From: an uncultured Lactobacillus sp.
GTDB taxonomy: Bacteria > Bacillota > Bacilli > Lactobacillales > Lactobacillaceae
Assembly (NCBI GenBank): GCA_937874695.1
Contig: CALNAJ010000046.1
Span: forward strand, 1 to 64,000
DNA: 64,000 nucleotides
Reading direction: 5' to 3'
Shown: positions 47,989 through 55,951 of the stretch, piece after piece
Layout of the letters: each line of letters begins with the position of its first letter
How positions within the stretch are numbered: position 1 is the first letter of the stretch
Notes under the pieces: generated by a model
Databases searched by the model: none
Seen by the model: the letters and a program-made list of their open reading frames with translations, nothing else
What the model was told of the DNA's origin: nothing
Translations under genes and position numbers: made by a program

Positions 47989-49797
47989 TTAGTGTAGCAG
48001 AATCAACTCTTTAGTTCCCCGCGAGGCTGCCACGTAACGCCGGTTATTGCCGAACTGTGGGTCTTGATAGAAGCCGGCGTCCCAATCCGTTACTATGGCG
48101 AAGTCAAATTCCAAGCCCTTCGCCACGGTCAGCGGTAGGACGTTGACGCCAGGACGGATGGTGCGGGTGCCATCACTGGTAATCAGTTGCGCATTTGGCA
48201 GGCGTTCCGCAAGTTCAGTTGCGGCCTTCGCTGAGGGGGCGAGGACGCCAATACTTTGGTCGGCGGTCGCCGACAGATCAGAGAGTGTGGATTTTAAATC
48301 AGCGGCTGCGAGTAGGCGTGGCGGTGTCCCCGCAGCCTGCACCGCCTGAATCGTCGTTTGCCAGTCACCGGCGAATTGCGCAAAGAACTGCGTGATCTCA
48401 CCCGTCGCGCGGTAACTCGTGGTGAGGTGGAGGACAGCCGTCTTTGCTGGGTCAAAGTAGTCGGAGATGGTAACTGCTTGGCCCGCTAGTCGCTGGCGGT
48501 GATCGCCAACGATAGTGAGCTCGGCGTTATGATAGAGGGCGGTCAGAAAGAGCCAGGTATCGGCGGCGTAGTCTTGGGCCTCGTCCACGAAGAGTGCCGC
48601 TGTCGTCGTTTGTTGGTAGGCCGTGAACCGAATCAACAAATATAGCTGGTCGTAAGGGGTCAGTTCAGCCAGTCCCAGTTGGTGGGCCAATGCCGGCCAG
48701 TCGAGCCATTGACTGACGTCTTCTGGCAGTCGACCAACGGCTTGTAGCCAGCGCCAGGCCCGCTGCATGCGGGTTAATAGGCTGTCATGCGTACTAGACT
48801 GGGCGTACGCATCCTTGGAGAGTCCCGCTGGTATTTTATTTAGTGGTTTTTGGATAATTTCGGCTAATTCAGTGAGATGGTTGCCGCGGGTGGTGGAGAT
48901 AGTCAGGCCAAATCGATGGCCCCACGAGCTGACGAGATTCGAATAGGTCGTGCTCAGTGGTTCGGCTTCACCCAGCGCCGGTAACACGCCGCGAATGTAG
49001 CGACTGAAGGCGACGTTGGGCGTTAAGATGAGGATATCGGTCGGCGTCCAGCTGTCCCGGTGACGGTACAGTTGGTAAGCGACACGTTGGAGGAGCACGG
49101 ACGTCTTGCCGCTACCCGCCACGCCGTCGACGATGACTGTCGGCTGGCTGTTTTCGCGGATAATAGTGTTTTGTTCCTGTTGAATGGTGGCCGTGATTTC
49201 CTGCAGGCTGCCACTGCGATTGCTGGCGAGAACGTCGAGCAAGAGGGGATCGCCGATGGCCGCGTCGGTATCGATCACCTGTTGGAGGGTGGCGTGGTCG
49301 ATGATAAATTGTTGTCGAGAAACGACGGTGACGGGGATGGTGCGCCCGTTGGCTTGGTAGCTAGTAGCGCCCGTTCGGTTGGCATAGTACGCGTCAGCCA
49401 CGGGCGCCCGCCAATCGTAAATAAGGTCATTGGTATTTTCATCGGTGTAGCCGACCTTGCCTAGGTAAAGCGCCTCATGGTCGCCATCCCCAAAGTCGAG
49501 TTGGAGTTTGGCAAAGTAAGCTTGGGGCAACAAGAGTTGGGCGTGGGCCAGTCGCGTCACCGCGGTATCGTGGCGGGCATTTAACGTATCAATCTGTCGA
49601 TTGTTGGCTTCGATACTGGCAAAGGTCTCCAACTGATCACTGAAAGTCCCTAAGTCGAGATGGCCTTCGCTACTCAGCTGCTGTTTCATGGCGCGTGCGG
49701 ACTGACTCAGATCAGCCAATTGGGCCGTTAACCGATCGATGTCGTTGGTTAGACGCTGATAGATCACCTGCAAATGGTGTGCCTCTGATTGTGACAT
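47989..49797 (-). CDS. helD: HelD-like superfamily I helicase
   Basis: 602 residues. An N-terminal coiled coil (LTNDIDRLTAQLADLSQSARAMKQQL), Walker A GVAGSGKTSVLLQRVAY, Walker B LFVDEAQDY, and the late motif PLTVAKGLEFDFAIV with VAASRGTKELILL are those of UvrD/Rep-type ATPases. The N-terminal LPQAYFAKLQLDFGDGDHEALYLGKVGYTDENTNDLIYDWRAPVAD-type segment is specific to HelD, which frees stalled RNA polymerase. It is shorter than Bacillus HelD, so it may be one of the short paralogues common in lactobacilli. AGGAGGTGATTGG precedes the ATG at 49797. Confidence 0.85.
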   Translation of the reverse strand: MSQSEAHHLQVIYQRLTNDIDRLTAQLADLSQSARAMKQQLSSEGHLDLGTFSDQLETFASIEANNRQIDTLNARHDTAVTRLAHAQLLLPQAYFAKLQLDFGDGDHEALYLGKVGYTDENTNDLIYDWRAPVADAYYANRTGATSYQANGRTIPVTVVSRQQFIIDHATLQQVIDTDAAIGDPLLLDVLASNRSGSLQEITATIQQEQNTIIRENSQPTVIVDGVAGSGKTSVLLQRVAYQLYRHRDSWTPTDILILTPNVAFSRYIRGVLPALGEAEPLSTTYSNLVSSWGHRFGLTISTTRGNHLTELAEIIQKPLNKIPAGLSKDAYAQSSTHDSLLTRMQRAWRWLQAVGRLPEDVSQWLDWPALAHQLGLAELTPYDQLYLLIRFTAYQQTTTAALFVDEAQDYAADTWLFLTALYHNAELTIVGDHRQRLAGQAVTISDYFDPAKTAVLHLTTSYRATGEITQFFAQFAGDWQTTIQAVQAAGTPPRLLAAADLKSTLSDLSATADQSIGVLAPSAKAATELAERLPNAQLITSDGTRTIRPGVNVLPLTVAKGLEFDFAIVTDWDAGFYQDPQFGNNRRYVAASRGTKELILLH

Positions 49798-49883
49798 CCA
49801 ATCACCTCCGAGCACCTAGTTTACGCCCTTTGGTGGCAATGACTAGTCTGTTTTTGTTAACGTGGCCATGGTATAATAACTAT

Positions 49884-50005
49884 GGGGGAAAGGGTGTGGC
49901 CGGTTTTACCTGAGGCCAGATGTCCCCCACAAGATGAACGTGAAGAGAATCATAATATAATGATAACTGGCACGTGCTAACCTTAATTGGTTAACACGTG
50001 TTTTT
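49884..50005 (+). ncRNA. Candidate small RNA
   Basis: TATAAT at 49872-49877 predicts a start near 49884. TGGGGGA (49883-49889) pairs with TCCCCCA (49923-49929), enclosing TGGCC/GGCCA (49897-49901 and 49914-49918). A terminator hairpin, CACGTGCTAACC (49971-49982) with GGTTAACACGTG (49989-50000), ends in TTTTT at 50005. No coding frame with a ribosome binding site fits. The -35 box is weak. It resembles a free-standing sRNA of about 122 nt, not a leader, because the next gene has its own promoter after it. Confidence 0.45.
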
Positions 50006-50095
50006 CGTTGCCCTTTTTGACTTACGAAGAATCGGCGCAGCTTGGAAAGATTCTCACGCGTTGAATTTAAAAACGAATTTTTTTGAAATTATCCC

Positions 50096-50126
50096 TTGCC
50101 TTGAAGTGCAGATGAAGGTCTAAACT
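50096..50126 (+). promoter_or_regulatory. MerR-regulon promoter 3
   Basis: TTGCCT (50096-50101), exactly 19 bp, TAAACT (50121-50126), dyad CCTTGAAGTGCAGATGAAGG. Confidence 0.9.
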
Positions 50127-50165
50127 CCTAATCATTCACTTAAAGACGAGAGAGGTAAAACACAC

Positions 50166-51506
50166 ATGGCAAAGCAAAAACGATTCGACTGGATCTTACT
50201 GGTCATCTTAATGAGTTACTTTATGATTTTATTGGACAATTCAATTATTTTTACGGGGACGGTCAAGATTTCTCAGGACTTAAACTTAAATCAGGCAACC
50301 CTGTCTTGGGTCAGTAGTGCCTACTCGCTGACTTTTGGTGGTTTCTTACTACTTGGTGGCCGAGCGGGCGATCTGTTTGGCCGGCGGCGGGTGTTCGAGA
50401 TTGGGCTGGTGATTTTCGGCCTGGGGTCGCTACTTGTCGGTCTGGCCGTTAACGCGCCCATGATCATTGCGTCGCGGGCCTTCCAGGGAATCGGCTCGGC
50501 CATTCTGGCACCGACCACGTTAGCTATTTTAATGGACACTTACGAGGGTGCCGAACGGGTCAAGGCGATTGCGTACTACGGGGCCATGGCGGGTATCGGG
50601 GCCAGTGTGAGTCTGGTCATCGGTGGCATCTTCGCCAGCCTATTGACGTGGCGTGTTGGCTTCTTTATGAATGTTCCCATCAGTATCTGGATGTTCTATT
50701 TAGCCGTTAAGCAGTTGAGCAAGGACAACGGCCAGACGGGTAAATTAGACTGGCTCGGCACCTTTAGTTCTCTGATTGGGATGAGTGCATTGGTCTACAG
50801 CATCATCGGTGATTGGGCCAAGTTGCCAGCCTTTCTGTTAGCCATCCTGTTCTTGGGAATCTTTATCTACCAGGAACACCGGACAGGGCAACCGATTATG
50901 CCATTGCGGTTATTCACCGACCGCGAACGTATCGGGGCTTACATCGGCCGGTTCCTCTATCTGGGGGCAATGATGGGCTTCTGGTTCATCACGCCACAGC
51001 TGATGCAGAATCAACTCGGGTTTAGTGCGTTAATGGCTGGGGTGGCGTTCTTCCCCTTAACTATCGTAAACTTTATCGTAGCCTTACAGGTGGCGCGGTT
51101 AACGGCGAAATGGGGCAATGGCGGCTTGCTGGTCATTGGGATTGCTCTCACGGCGATTGGCATGATTTGGATGAGTCGTTTTACGCCGGCAGTTGGCTAT
51201 TGGTGGGGGATTGCCGCGCCGATGGTCATCGTTGGAATTGGCCAAGGCTTCTCACTGAGTCCCTTTACGGCGGCCGGTGTGGCGCACACCCGTGGTTCTG
51301 ATGCAGGGGCAGCCTCTGGCGTCGTCAATGTCATGCATCAAATTGGGGGCTCCGTGGGACTGTCGATTCTGGTGACGGTACAAGGACTGTTTACCGGGCA
51401 AGTCGCCGGCTTCCAACACGCCATCTTAATGGGTGGTGGTCTGTTAGTCTTGGCCCTGTTAGCGGCAATCTTCCTGATTGTGCCAGGTGAACGGCAGTCA
51501 AAATAA
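50166..51506 (+). CDS. MFS exporter, DHA2 family (MerR regulon)
   Basis: 446 residues, 12-14 spans. Motif A GGRAGDLFGRRRVF and motif C GIGASVSLVIGGIFASLLTWRVGFF mark a drug:proton antiporter; LDNSIIFTGTVKISQDL in the first span is typical of DHA2. It lies under MerR-regulon promoter 3, so export of the inducing compound or of its reduced product is likely. GAGAGG precedes the ATG at a slightly long distance. It is followed directly by another regulon promoter. Confidence 0.92.
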   Translation: MAKQKRFDWILLVILMSYFMILLDNSIIFTGTVKISQDLNLNQATLSWVSSAYSLTFGGFLLLGGRAGDLFGRRRVFEIGLVIFGLGSLLVGLAVNAPMIIASRAFQGIGSAILAPTTLAILMDTYEGAERVKAIAYYGAMAGIGASVSLVIGGIFASLLTWRVGFFMNVPISIWMFYLAVKQLSKDNGQTGKLDWLGTFSSLIGMSALVYSIIGDWAKLPAFLLAILFLGIFIYQEHRTGQPIMPLRLFTDRERIGAYIGRFLYLGAMMGFWFITPQLMQNQLGFSALMAGVAFFPLTIVNFIVALQVARLTAKWGNGGLLVIGIALTAIGMIWMSRFTPAVGYWWGIAAPMVIVGIGQGFSLSPFTAAGVAHTRGSDAGAASGVVNVMHQIGGSVGLSILVTVQGLFTGQVAGFQHAILMGGGLLVLALLAAIFLIVPGERQSK

Positions 51507-51525
51507 ATTAATTTGCAAATAACGC

Positions 51526-51556
51526 TTGCCTTGAAGTAACTGCAAGGCACTACACT
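51526..51556 (+). promoter_or_regulatory. MerR-regulon promoter 4
   Basis: TTGCCT (51526-51531), exactly 19 bp, TACACT (51551-51556). The 19-bp core CCTTGAAGTAACTGCAAGG is the exact reverse complement of the core of promoter 5. Confidence 0.9.
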
Positions 51557-51594
51557 AGTTTTAATCAATTAATCACGAACGGAGGATATTCATT

Positions 51595-52197
51595 ATGACA
51601 AACATCTTAATCATTGGCGCAACGGGTTCTGTGGGCAGTGTCACCCGGCAGTATTTCTTGAACAACACGGACGATCATTTAACATTGATGGCTCGGAGCA
51701 CGGCACGTTTAGGCAAGCTGTCCGACCGCGAGCAGGCAGTGAGTGGGAGTGTCACCGATGCAGCGGCTTTACAGGATGCTTTAAAGGGGCAGGACGTGGT
51801 CTTCGCCGCCTTGAGTGGCAACCTAGCTGGTATGGCTAAGAGTTTGATTGCCGGGATGGACGAGGCCGGTGTTAAGCGGCTGTTATTCATTGCCTCTATG
51901 GGTATCTACAATGAAATTCCGGCTAGCCTTGGTGCGAGCGGCAACCTGCGTAGCAACCCCATGTTGCAGGGTTACCGGAACGCTGCCGATGCCGTGGAAG
52001 CCTCTGACCTGAACTACACGGTGATCCGTCCCGGCTGGTTCGACAATGGTGGCGACACGGATTACCAAGTCACTAAGAAGGATGAGCCCTTCGGTGGCCA
52101 CGATGTTTCCCGGCAGAGTATTGCCGACCTCGTGATGCGGTTAGCTCACGATGAAATGTTGGGATCACGGGACAGCTTGGGAATTAATCGGAAGTAA
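51595..52197 (+). CDS. NmrA-like NAD(P)-binding reductase
   Basis: 200 residues. Intact Rossmann motif ILIIGATGSVGSV, then SGSVTDAAALQDALKGQDVVFAALSGN and NYTVIRPGWFDNGGDTDYQVT, as in NAD(P)H-binding SDR-like proteins of the YwnB group. Paralogous to the protein at 43342, and both end in a VSRQSIADLV or SRQSVADVV segment. CGGAGG precedes the ATG. It is a regulon member through promoter 4. Confidence 0.88.
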   Translation: MTNILIIGATGSVGSVTRQYFLNNTDDHLTLMARSTARLGKLSDREQAVSGSVTDAAALQDALKGQDVVFAALSGNLAGMAKSLIAGMDEAGVKRLLFIASMGIYNEIPASLGASGNLRSNPMLQGYRNAADAVEASDLNYTVIRPGWFDNGGDTDYQVTKKDEPFGGHDVSRQSIADLVMRLAHDEMLGSRDSLGINRK

Positions 52198-52217
52198 ATT
52201 GTTCTTGAACCAGACAG

Positions 52218-52322
52218 ATTGAAATCATTGGAATCGATGACGTAAGTATGGTCTACCAGAACATTCTGGATAGCAAGTGCCACTGGCAGGTCAACCTCGA
52301 CGTAGCGGTTAGATTCAAATGA
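52218..52322 (+). pseudogene. Possible 3' remnant of an alcohol dehydrogenase gene
   Basis: In one frame these 35 codons read IEIIGIDDVSMVYQNILDSK and then HWQVNLDVAVRF before TGA. That resembles the C-terminal end of NAD(P)-dependent zinc alcohol dehydrogenases (the 'DDVxxVYxxIxxSKxxxRxVxD' region). There is no start codon or ribosome binding site, and the frame is closed just upstream. It lies inside the regulon cluster. It may be the trace of a lost dehydrogenase; the match is short and by memory only. Confidence 0.35.
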
Positions 52323-52351
52323 ATATAGAAAAAACAACGTCTAACAAGAGC

Positions 52352-52388
52352 TCGTCGTAGATTCCCCCGGATCTGCGACGATTTTTTT
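52352..52388 (+). terminator. Terminator after reductase and remnant
   Basis: TCGTCGTAGAT (52352-52362) pairs with ATCTGCGACGA (52371-52381), one mismatch, followed by TTTTTTT. Confidence 0.92.
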
Positions 52389-52409
52389 GTGATTATTTTG
52401 GAAAAAAGC

Positions 52410-52440
52410 TTGCCTTGCAGTTACTTCAAGGGACTAAAGT
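52410..52440 (+). promoter_or_regulatory. MerR-regulon promoter 5
   Basis: TTGCCT (52410-52415), exactly 19 bp, TAAAGT (52435-52440), core CCTTGCAGTTACTTCAAGG. Confidence 0.9.
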
Positions 52441-52477
52441 AGTCTCAATCAGTTAAGTTGAAAGGGAGTAAATGAAG

Positions 52478-52840
52478 ATGAACGAAGAGATTTTGAATTT
52501 ATATCGTGCTTACAACGTAGCCATGGCCGCTGACGATACGGTGACCTTGGATCGGCTATTGGCACCAGACTTCACATTGACCCACATGACCGGCTACGTT
52601 CAGCCCCGAGCCGAATGGCTGGGTGAACTCCAACGGGGCACCATGCGGTACTTCTCATCGGTTGAGGATCACGTGACGGTAACGGCTGTTGGTGAAGGCT
52701 GGCGAGTTGTTGGGCAGAACCGGGTCGTTGCCAGTATTCATGGCAGTGGCAAGAATGAATGGCCACTGAATACAGACATGACGGTCCAACGCGTCGATGG
52801 TGAGTTGCAGATTATGGGGGCCGTCGTAACGACCTACTAG
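52478..52840 (+). CDS. NTF2-like (SnoaL/DUF4440) protein
   Basis: 120 residues of the NTF2 fold: LNLYRAYNVAMAADDTVTLDRLLAPDFTLTHMTG is the typical N-terminal helix and strand of DUF4440/SnoaL-like proteins, followed by alternating strands (VTVTAVGEGWRVVGQNRVVASI). Such proteins are small enzymes or binding proteins. ATG at 52478 is preferred over 52472 by distance from AAGGGAG. It belongs to the MerR regulon by promoter 5. It could bind or isomerise the same compound handled by the other regulon members. Confidence 0.82.
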   Translation: MNEEILNLYRAYNVAMAADDTVTLDRLLAPDFTLTHMTGYVQPRAEWLGELQRGTMRYFSSVEDHVTVTAVGEGWRVVGQNRVVASIHGSGKNEWPLNTDMTVQRVDGELQIMGAVVTTY

Positions 52841-52864
52841 CGGATAAAAATAACGCGACACCAA

Positions 52865-52880
52865 TGTTTCATGTGAAACA
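52865..52880. promoter_or_regulatory. parS-like palindrome, site 7
   Basis: TGTTTCATGTGAAACA, between the NTF2-like stop codon and its terminator. Confidence 0.7.
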
Positions 52881-52885
52881 TTAGC

Positions 52886-52914
52886 GGCCACTTCCAGTGA
52901 GGAGTGGCCTTTTT
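52886..52914 (+). terminator. Terminator after NTF2-like gene
   Basis: GGCCACT (52886-52892) pairs with AGTGGCC (52903-52909), followed by TTTTT. Confidence 0.85.
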
Positions 52915-52989
52915 GTTTGAGAAAATTCAAGCACAAAAAAGGGCACCACCATAACGGCAGTGCCCCTCGAAAAATCGGTATGAAGCCAA

Positions 52990-53961
52990 CTAGATAAATT
53001 GAATCAATGACATCAAGATTGGGACCACGATGATGAATAGAACAGTACTGGTCGTGACCACGTTGGTGGCGTACTCCACGTCACCGTGGGATTCGTTTGC
53101 CAGGATTGGCAGGACGGCCAACATTGGTGTTGCGGATTGCACGATCAATGTTTGTGAAGCCAGCGTTGGGAAAGTGGCGCCGAAGTGACCGGCAGCCAGG
53201 AGTACCCCGACCATCAGGATAGGGGACAGGACGAACCGACCTAGCAAGGCGACGACGGTATCGCGGTCAAAGTGAATACTCTTCAACCCGGCATCGGCCA
53301 GGACAATCCCGATATAGATCAGGGAGAGCGGCGTTACCAGGTTTCCCACGTAGGTTAGCGTAGAGTTAATGAAGCTGACCTTGAGTACGGGGATGTTGAG
53401 GAGTAAGAAGATCAGGGCCACCAGGAAACCAACCAGTGGCATCGGGATGACTTTCTTCCAGTCAATCTTGTTGTGGTGCTTTTCCTTTGGCTGAGTTGGA
53501 TCATCGTTTGAGATCAGGAAGACCCCGAATGCCCACGTGGACACGGTATTGACGATATAGTAGACCAGGAAATAGGTCATACTCTTGTCACCAAACAGGG
53601 CGATGTTCAAGGGTAACCCGATGAAGATGGTGTTAGCGTTGACCATGGCGTTGATGAAAATCCCCTTACGACCAGGTCGGACGTGCATGAGCCGTACCAG
53701 GCCAAACGCAATGACATAACCGATGATGACGGCGAGAAAGGCGTAGACCAGATAACCTGAGAAGGAGACCAGTTGCCCCCGTGTTAACCGGCTTAAAACG
53801 GAAACGAAGATGGAAGCAGGCAGGGCAATGTTCTTAATAAACTTTGAGATGGTCCCGCCGAATTTATCGTCGAACCAGCCTTGTCGCCGGAGGACAAAAC
53901 CAAGAATCATGATTAAAACAACGACGAGGACACTTTGAATTGAATTCCATAAAACAGCCAC
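52990..53961 (-). CDS. mleP: AEC family transporter, likely malate permease
   Basis: 323 residues, about ten spans in two inverted halves of the auxin efflux carrier family (VVVLIMILGFVLRRQGWFDDKFGGTISKFIKNIALPASIFVSV is the characteristic N-terminus). It lies 216 bp downstream of the malolactic enzyme gene on the same strand, the place of MleP in other lactic bacteria, so malate/lactate exchange is the probable function. GTG start at 53961 with GAAGGACG upstream. The symbol rests on context. Confidence 0.85.
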   Translation of the reverse strand: MAVLWNSIQSVLVVVLIMILGFVLRRQGWFDDKFGGTISKFIKNIALPASIFVSVLSRLTRGQLVSFSGYLVYAFLAVIIGYVIAFGLVRLMHVRPGRKGIFINAMVNANTIFIGLPLNIALFGDKSMTYFLVYYIVNTVSTWAFGVFLISNDDPTQPKEKHHNKIDWKKVIPMPLVGFLVALIFLLLNIPVLKVSFINSTLTYVGNLVTPLSLIYIGIVLADAGLKSIHFDRDTVVALLGRFVLSPILMVGVLLAAGHFGATFPTLASQTLIVQSATPMLAVLPILANESHGDVEYATNVVTTSTVLFIIVVPILMSLIQFI

Positions 53962-54101
53962 GAGTGACGTCCTTCTTTCAAATAATTTCTTTCAGCGACT
54001 TATGCCAAGTACTGTAAGGTAATGATTTATTTTTGAGATAAGTGGTTTTGATAATTAATTGTTACATTGCAATTTAATCATACACAATAGACCGTGACGC
54101 A

Positions 54102-54145
54102 TTGTGCCAGCGGGAGTTGGGGTGAACCAACTCCTGCTGGCACAA
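54102..54145 (-). other. Long stem-loop between malolactic enzyme and permease genes
   Basis: TTGTGCCAGCGGGAGTTGG (54102-54120) pairs with CCAACTCCTGCTGGCACAA (54127-54145), 19 pairs with one mismatch or wobble, loop of 6. No run of T follows on either strand, so it is more likely an mRNA stabiliser or processing site that lowers permease expression relative to the enzyme than a full terminator. Confidence 0.75.
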
Positions 54146-54177
54146 GGTGACGTTGAATTAAGTTGTTTAGGAGCAGA

Positions 54178-55815
54178 TTAGTCGAGACTCTTGTATTCTG
54201 GGACCCACTTCATGTCAGCAACGGCTTGCTTGGCATCAGCGATGGGTTCCTTGTTTAACTTCTGGTCGAGAACGCTTTGAGCCACGATTTCAGCCAACTT
54301 TTGGGAGAATGCTGTCAGTTGAGAAACGGGTGGTAGGACGGCAGCCCCGGGTTGGGTGGTGTCGACGATGCCCCCGAGGGCGTGGCAAGCGGCGGAAAGC
54401 GTTTCACCATTCAAGACCTTGGCCTTAGCGGCGATTAGACCGAAGCCTAGGCCGGGGTACATCAGCGCGTTGTTCCCTTGGCCGATGTGGTAAGTGGTGC
54501 CCTTGTAGTCCACGTCGCCGGCAGGAATCCCGGTGGCAATCAGGGCCTTACCATCCGTCCACTTGATCAGGTCGGCGGCCGTCGCTTCGGCCAGCTTCGT
54601 TGGGTTGGACAGTGGGAAAATGATTGGCCGTTCCGTGTGGGCCGCCATGTCCTTGACGATGGCTTCAGTGAAGGTCCCCGGTTGGGTGGACGTTCCGATC
54701 AAGACCGTTGGGTGAATCGTTTTGACTACGGCAGCTAAGGTCGTCAGCTCGTCGGCGTTGTCGAATTCGGCACGGTCGCGGGTGAATGGCTTTTGCGCTG
54801 CGGTCAGATCGGGCGTGTCACTGAATAACAGGCCTTGCTTGTCGACGGCGTAGAAATGCTTGCGGGCTTCGTCTTCGGAAAGACCAGCACGCTTCAATTC
54901 ATCGAGAATCTGGTTAGCGATACCCATGCCGGCGGTTCCGGCACCGAACGTCACGAACTTTTGATCCTTGATATCTTCCTTGGAGATGTTCAAGGCGCCG
55001 AGAATCCCGGCTAAGACGACCATCCCAGTCCCTTGGATGTCATCGTTAAATGTGGCAATTTTGTCCTTGTACTTATCGAGGATGACCTGAGCGTTGGAGC
55101 GCCCGAAGTCTTCCCAGTGCAGGAGTGATTCTGGGAACAGCTTCTGTTCTGCGGTCACGAAGCGGTCGATGACGTCATAGTATTGGTCACCGTAGACCCG
55201 CTTGTGGTGGTTCCCCAAGTAGAGGGGATCGGCGAGTAGGGTTGCATTGTTAGTACCAGCGTCGATGCTGACGGGCAGGACTTGGGCGGGGTCGATACCG
55301 GCCGCTGCGGTGTAAACCATCAGTTTACCCACGGCGATATCGACTCCATTGACGCCCCAGTCACCCATACCGAGGATGCCCTCAGCATCGGTAACGACGA
55401 CCAAGCGGATGTCCCGGCCGTCAGCAGCGCTTTTCAAGGCAGCTTCGACGTTGTCGGGATCATCTACGGAGATGAAGGCAGCGTTTTGAGGGTCGGTGAA
55501 GAGGTGACTGTATTCTTCAATGGAGTCGGCAACCGTTGGGTCATACACGATTGGCATGAATTCAACGACGTGATCGTCCATCAGCCGGAAGAAGAGCGTC
55601 CGGTTTTCATTGAACAGGCTCATCAGGAAAATCCGCTTTTCCAGGTCATTGGGCTTGCTTTGGAATTGCGCGTAGGCTTGCGTAGCTTGTTCGTCCAGCG
55701 TTTGGACGTGGCTGGGCAACGTGCCAACGAGGCCGAGTGATTGGCGTTCAGCTTGAGTGAACGCGGTGCCTTTGTTTAAAAATGGATTATTTAAGATTGC
55801 AGCTGTGGCTGTCAT
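54178..55815 (-). CDS. mleS: Malolactic enzyme
   Basis: 545 residues, the length of malolactic enzymes. NAD-dependent malic-enzyme fold: the tyrosine/lysine region SIDAGTNNATLLADPLYLG, metal site FNDDIQGTG and the Rossmann motif FGAGTAGMGIANQI. The enzyme converts L-malate directly to L-lactate and CO2 with NAD+ and Mn2+, consuming a proton and adding to acid tolerance. TTGGAGG precedes the ATG. Next to it are the permease and a divergent LysR gene, the standard mle locus. A true malic enzyme (pyruvate-forming) is less likely from the overall sequence. Confidence 0.93.
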   Translation of the reverse strand: MTATAAILNNPFLNKGTAFTQAERQSLGLVGTLPSHVQTLDEQATQAYAQFQSKPNDLEKRIFLMSLFNENRTLFFRLMDDHVVEFMPIVYDPTVADSIEEYSHLFTDPQNAAFISVDDPDNVEAALKSAADGRDIRLVVVTDAEGILGMGDWGVNGVDIAVGKLMVYTAAAGIDPAQVLPVSIDAGTNNATLLADPLYLGNHHKRVYGDQYYDVIDRFVTAEQKLFPESLLHWEDFGRSNAQVILDKYKDKIATFNDDIQGTGMVVLAGILGALNISKEDIKDQKFVTFGAGTAGMGIANQILDELKRAGLSEDEARKHFYAVDKQGLLFSDTPDLTAAQKPFTRDRAEFDNADELTTLAAVVKTIHPTVLIGTSTQPGTFTEAIVKDMAAHTERPIIFPLSNPTKLAEATAADLIKWTDGKALIATGIPAGDVDYKGTTYHIGQGNNALMYPGLGFGLIAAKAKVLNGETLSAACHALGGIVDTTQPGAAVLPPVSQLTAFSQKLAEIVAQSVLDQKLNKEPIADAKQAVADMKWVPEYKSLD

Positions 55816-55855
55816 AGATGATTTCCTCCAATTCGTGGTTAACTTTACAAGACAT

Positions 55856-55885
55856 ACTATAACCGGTTACAAAAACTATAGTCAA
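55856..55885 (-). promoter_or_regulatory. mleS promoter with palindrome
   Basis: On the minus strand TTGACT (55885-55880), 18 bp, TATAGT (55861-55856). The palindrome TAACCGGTTA (55860-55869) overlaps the -10 box; an ACTATA / TATAGT pair flanks it. Likely the region contacted by the LysR regulator. Confidence 0.65.
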
Positions 55886-55951
55886 ATCTAGCAGTCATTA
55901 TAAAAATAATTTATAATGGGTCTATAAACAGTGCTAGAGGGGAGTTCTAAA

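Noticed and set aside
52146..52337. 63-codon minus-strand frame between the reductase and promoter 5
   Set aside because: It overlaps the end of a sound gene, has no ribosome binding site, and the plus-strand remnant explains the region better.
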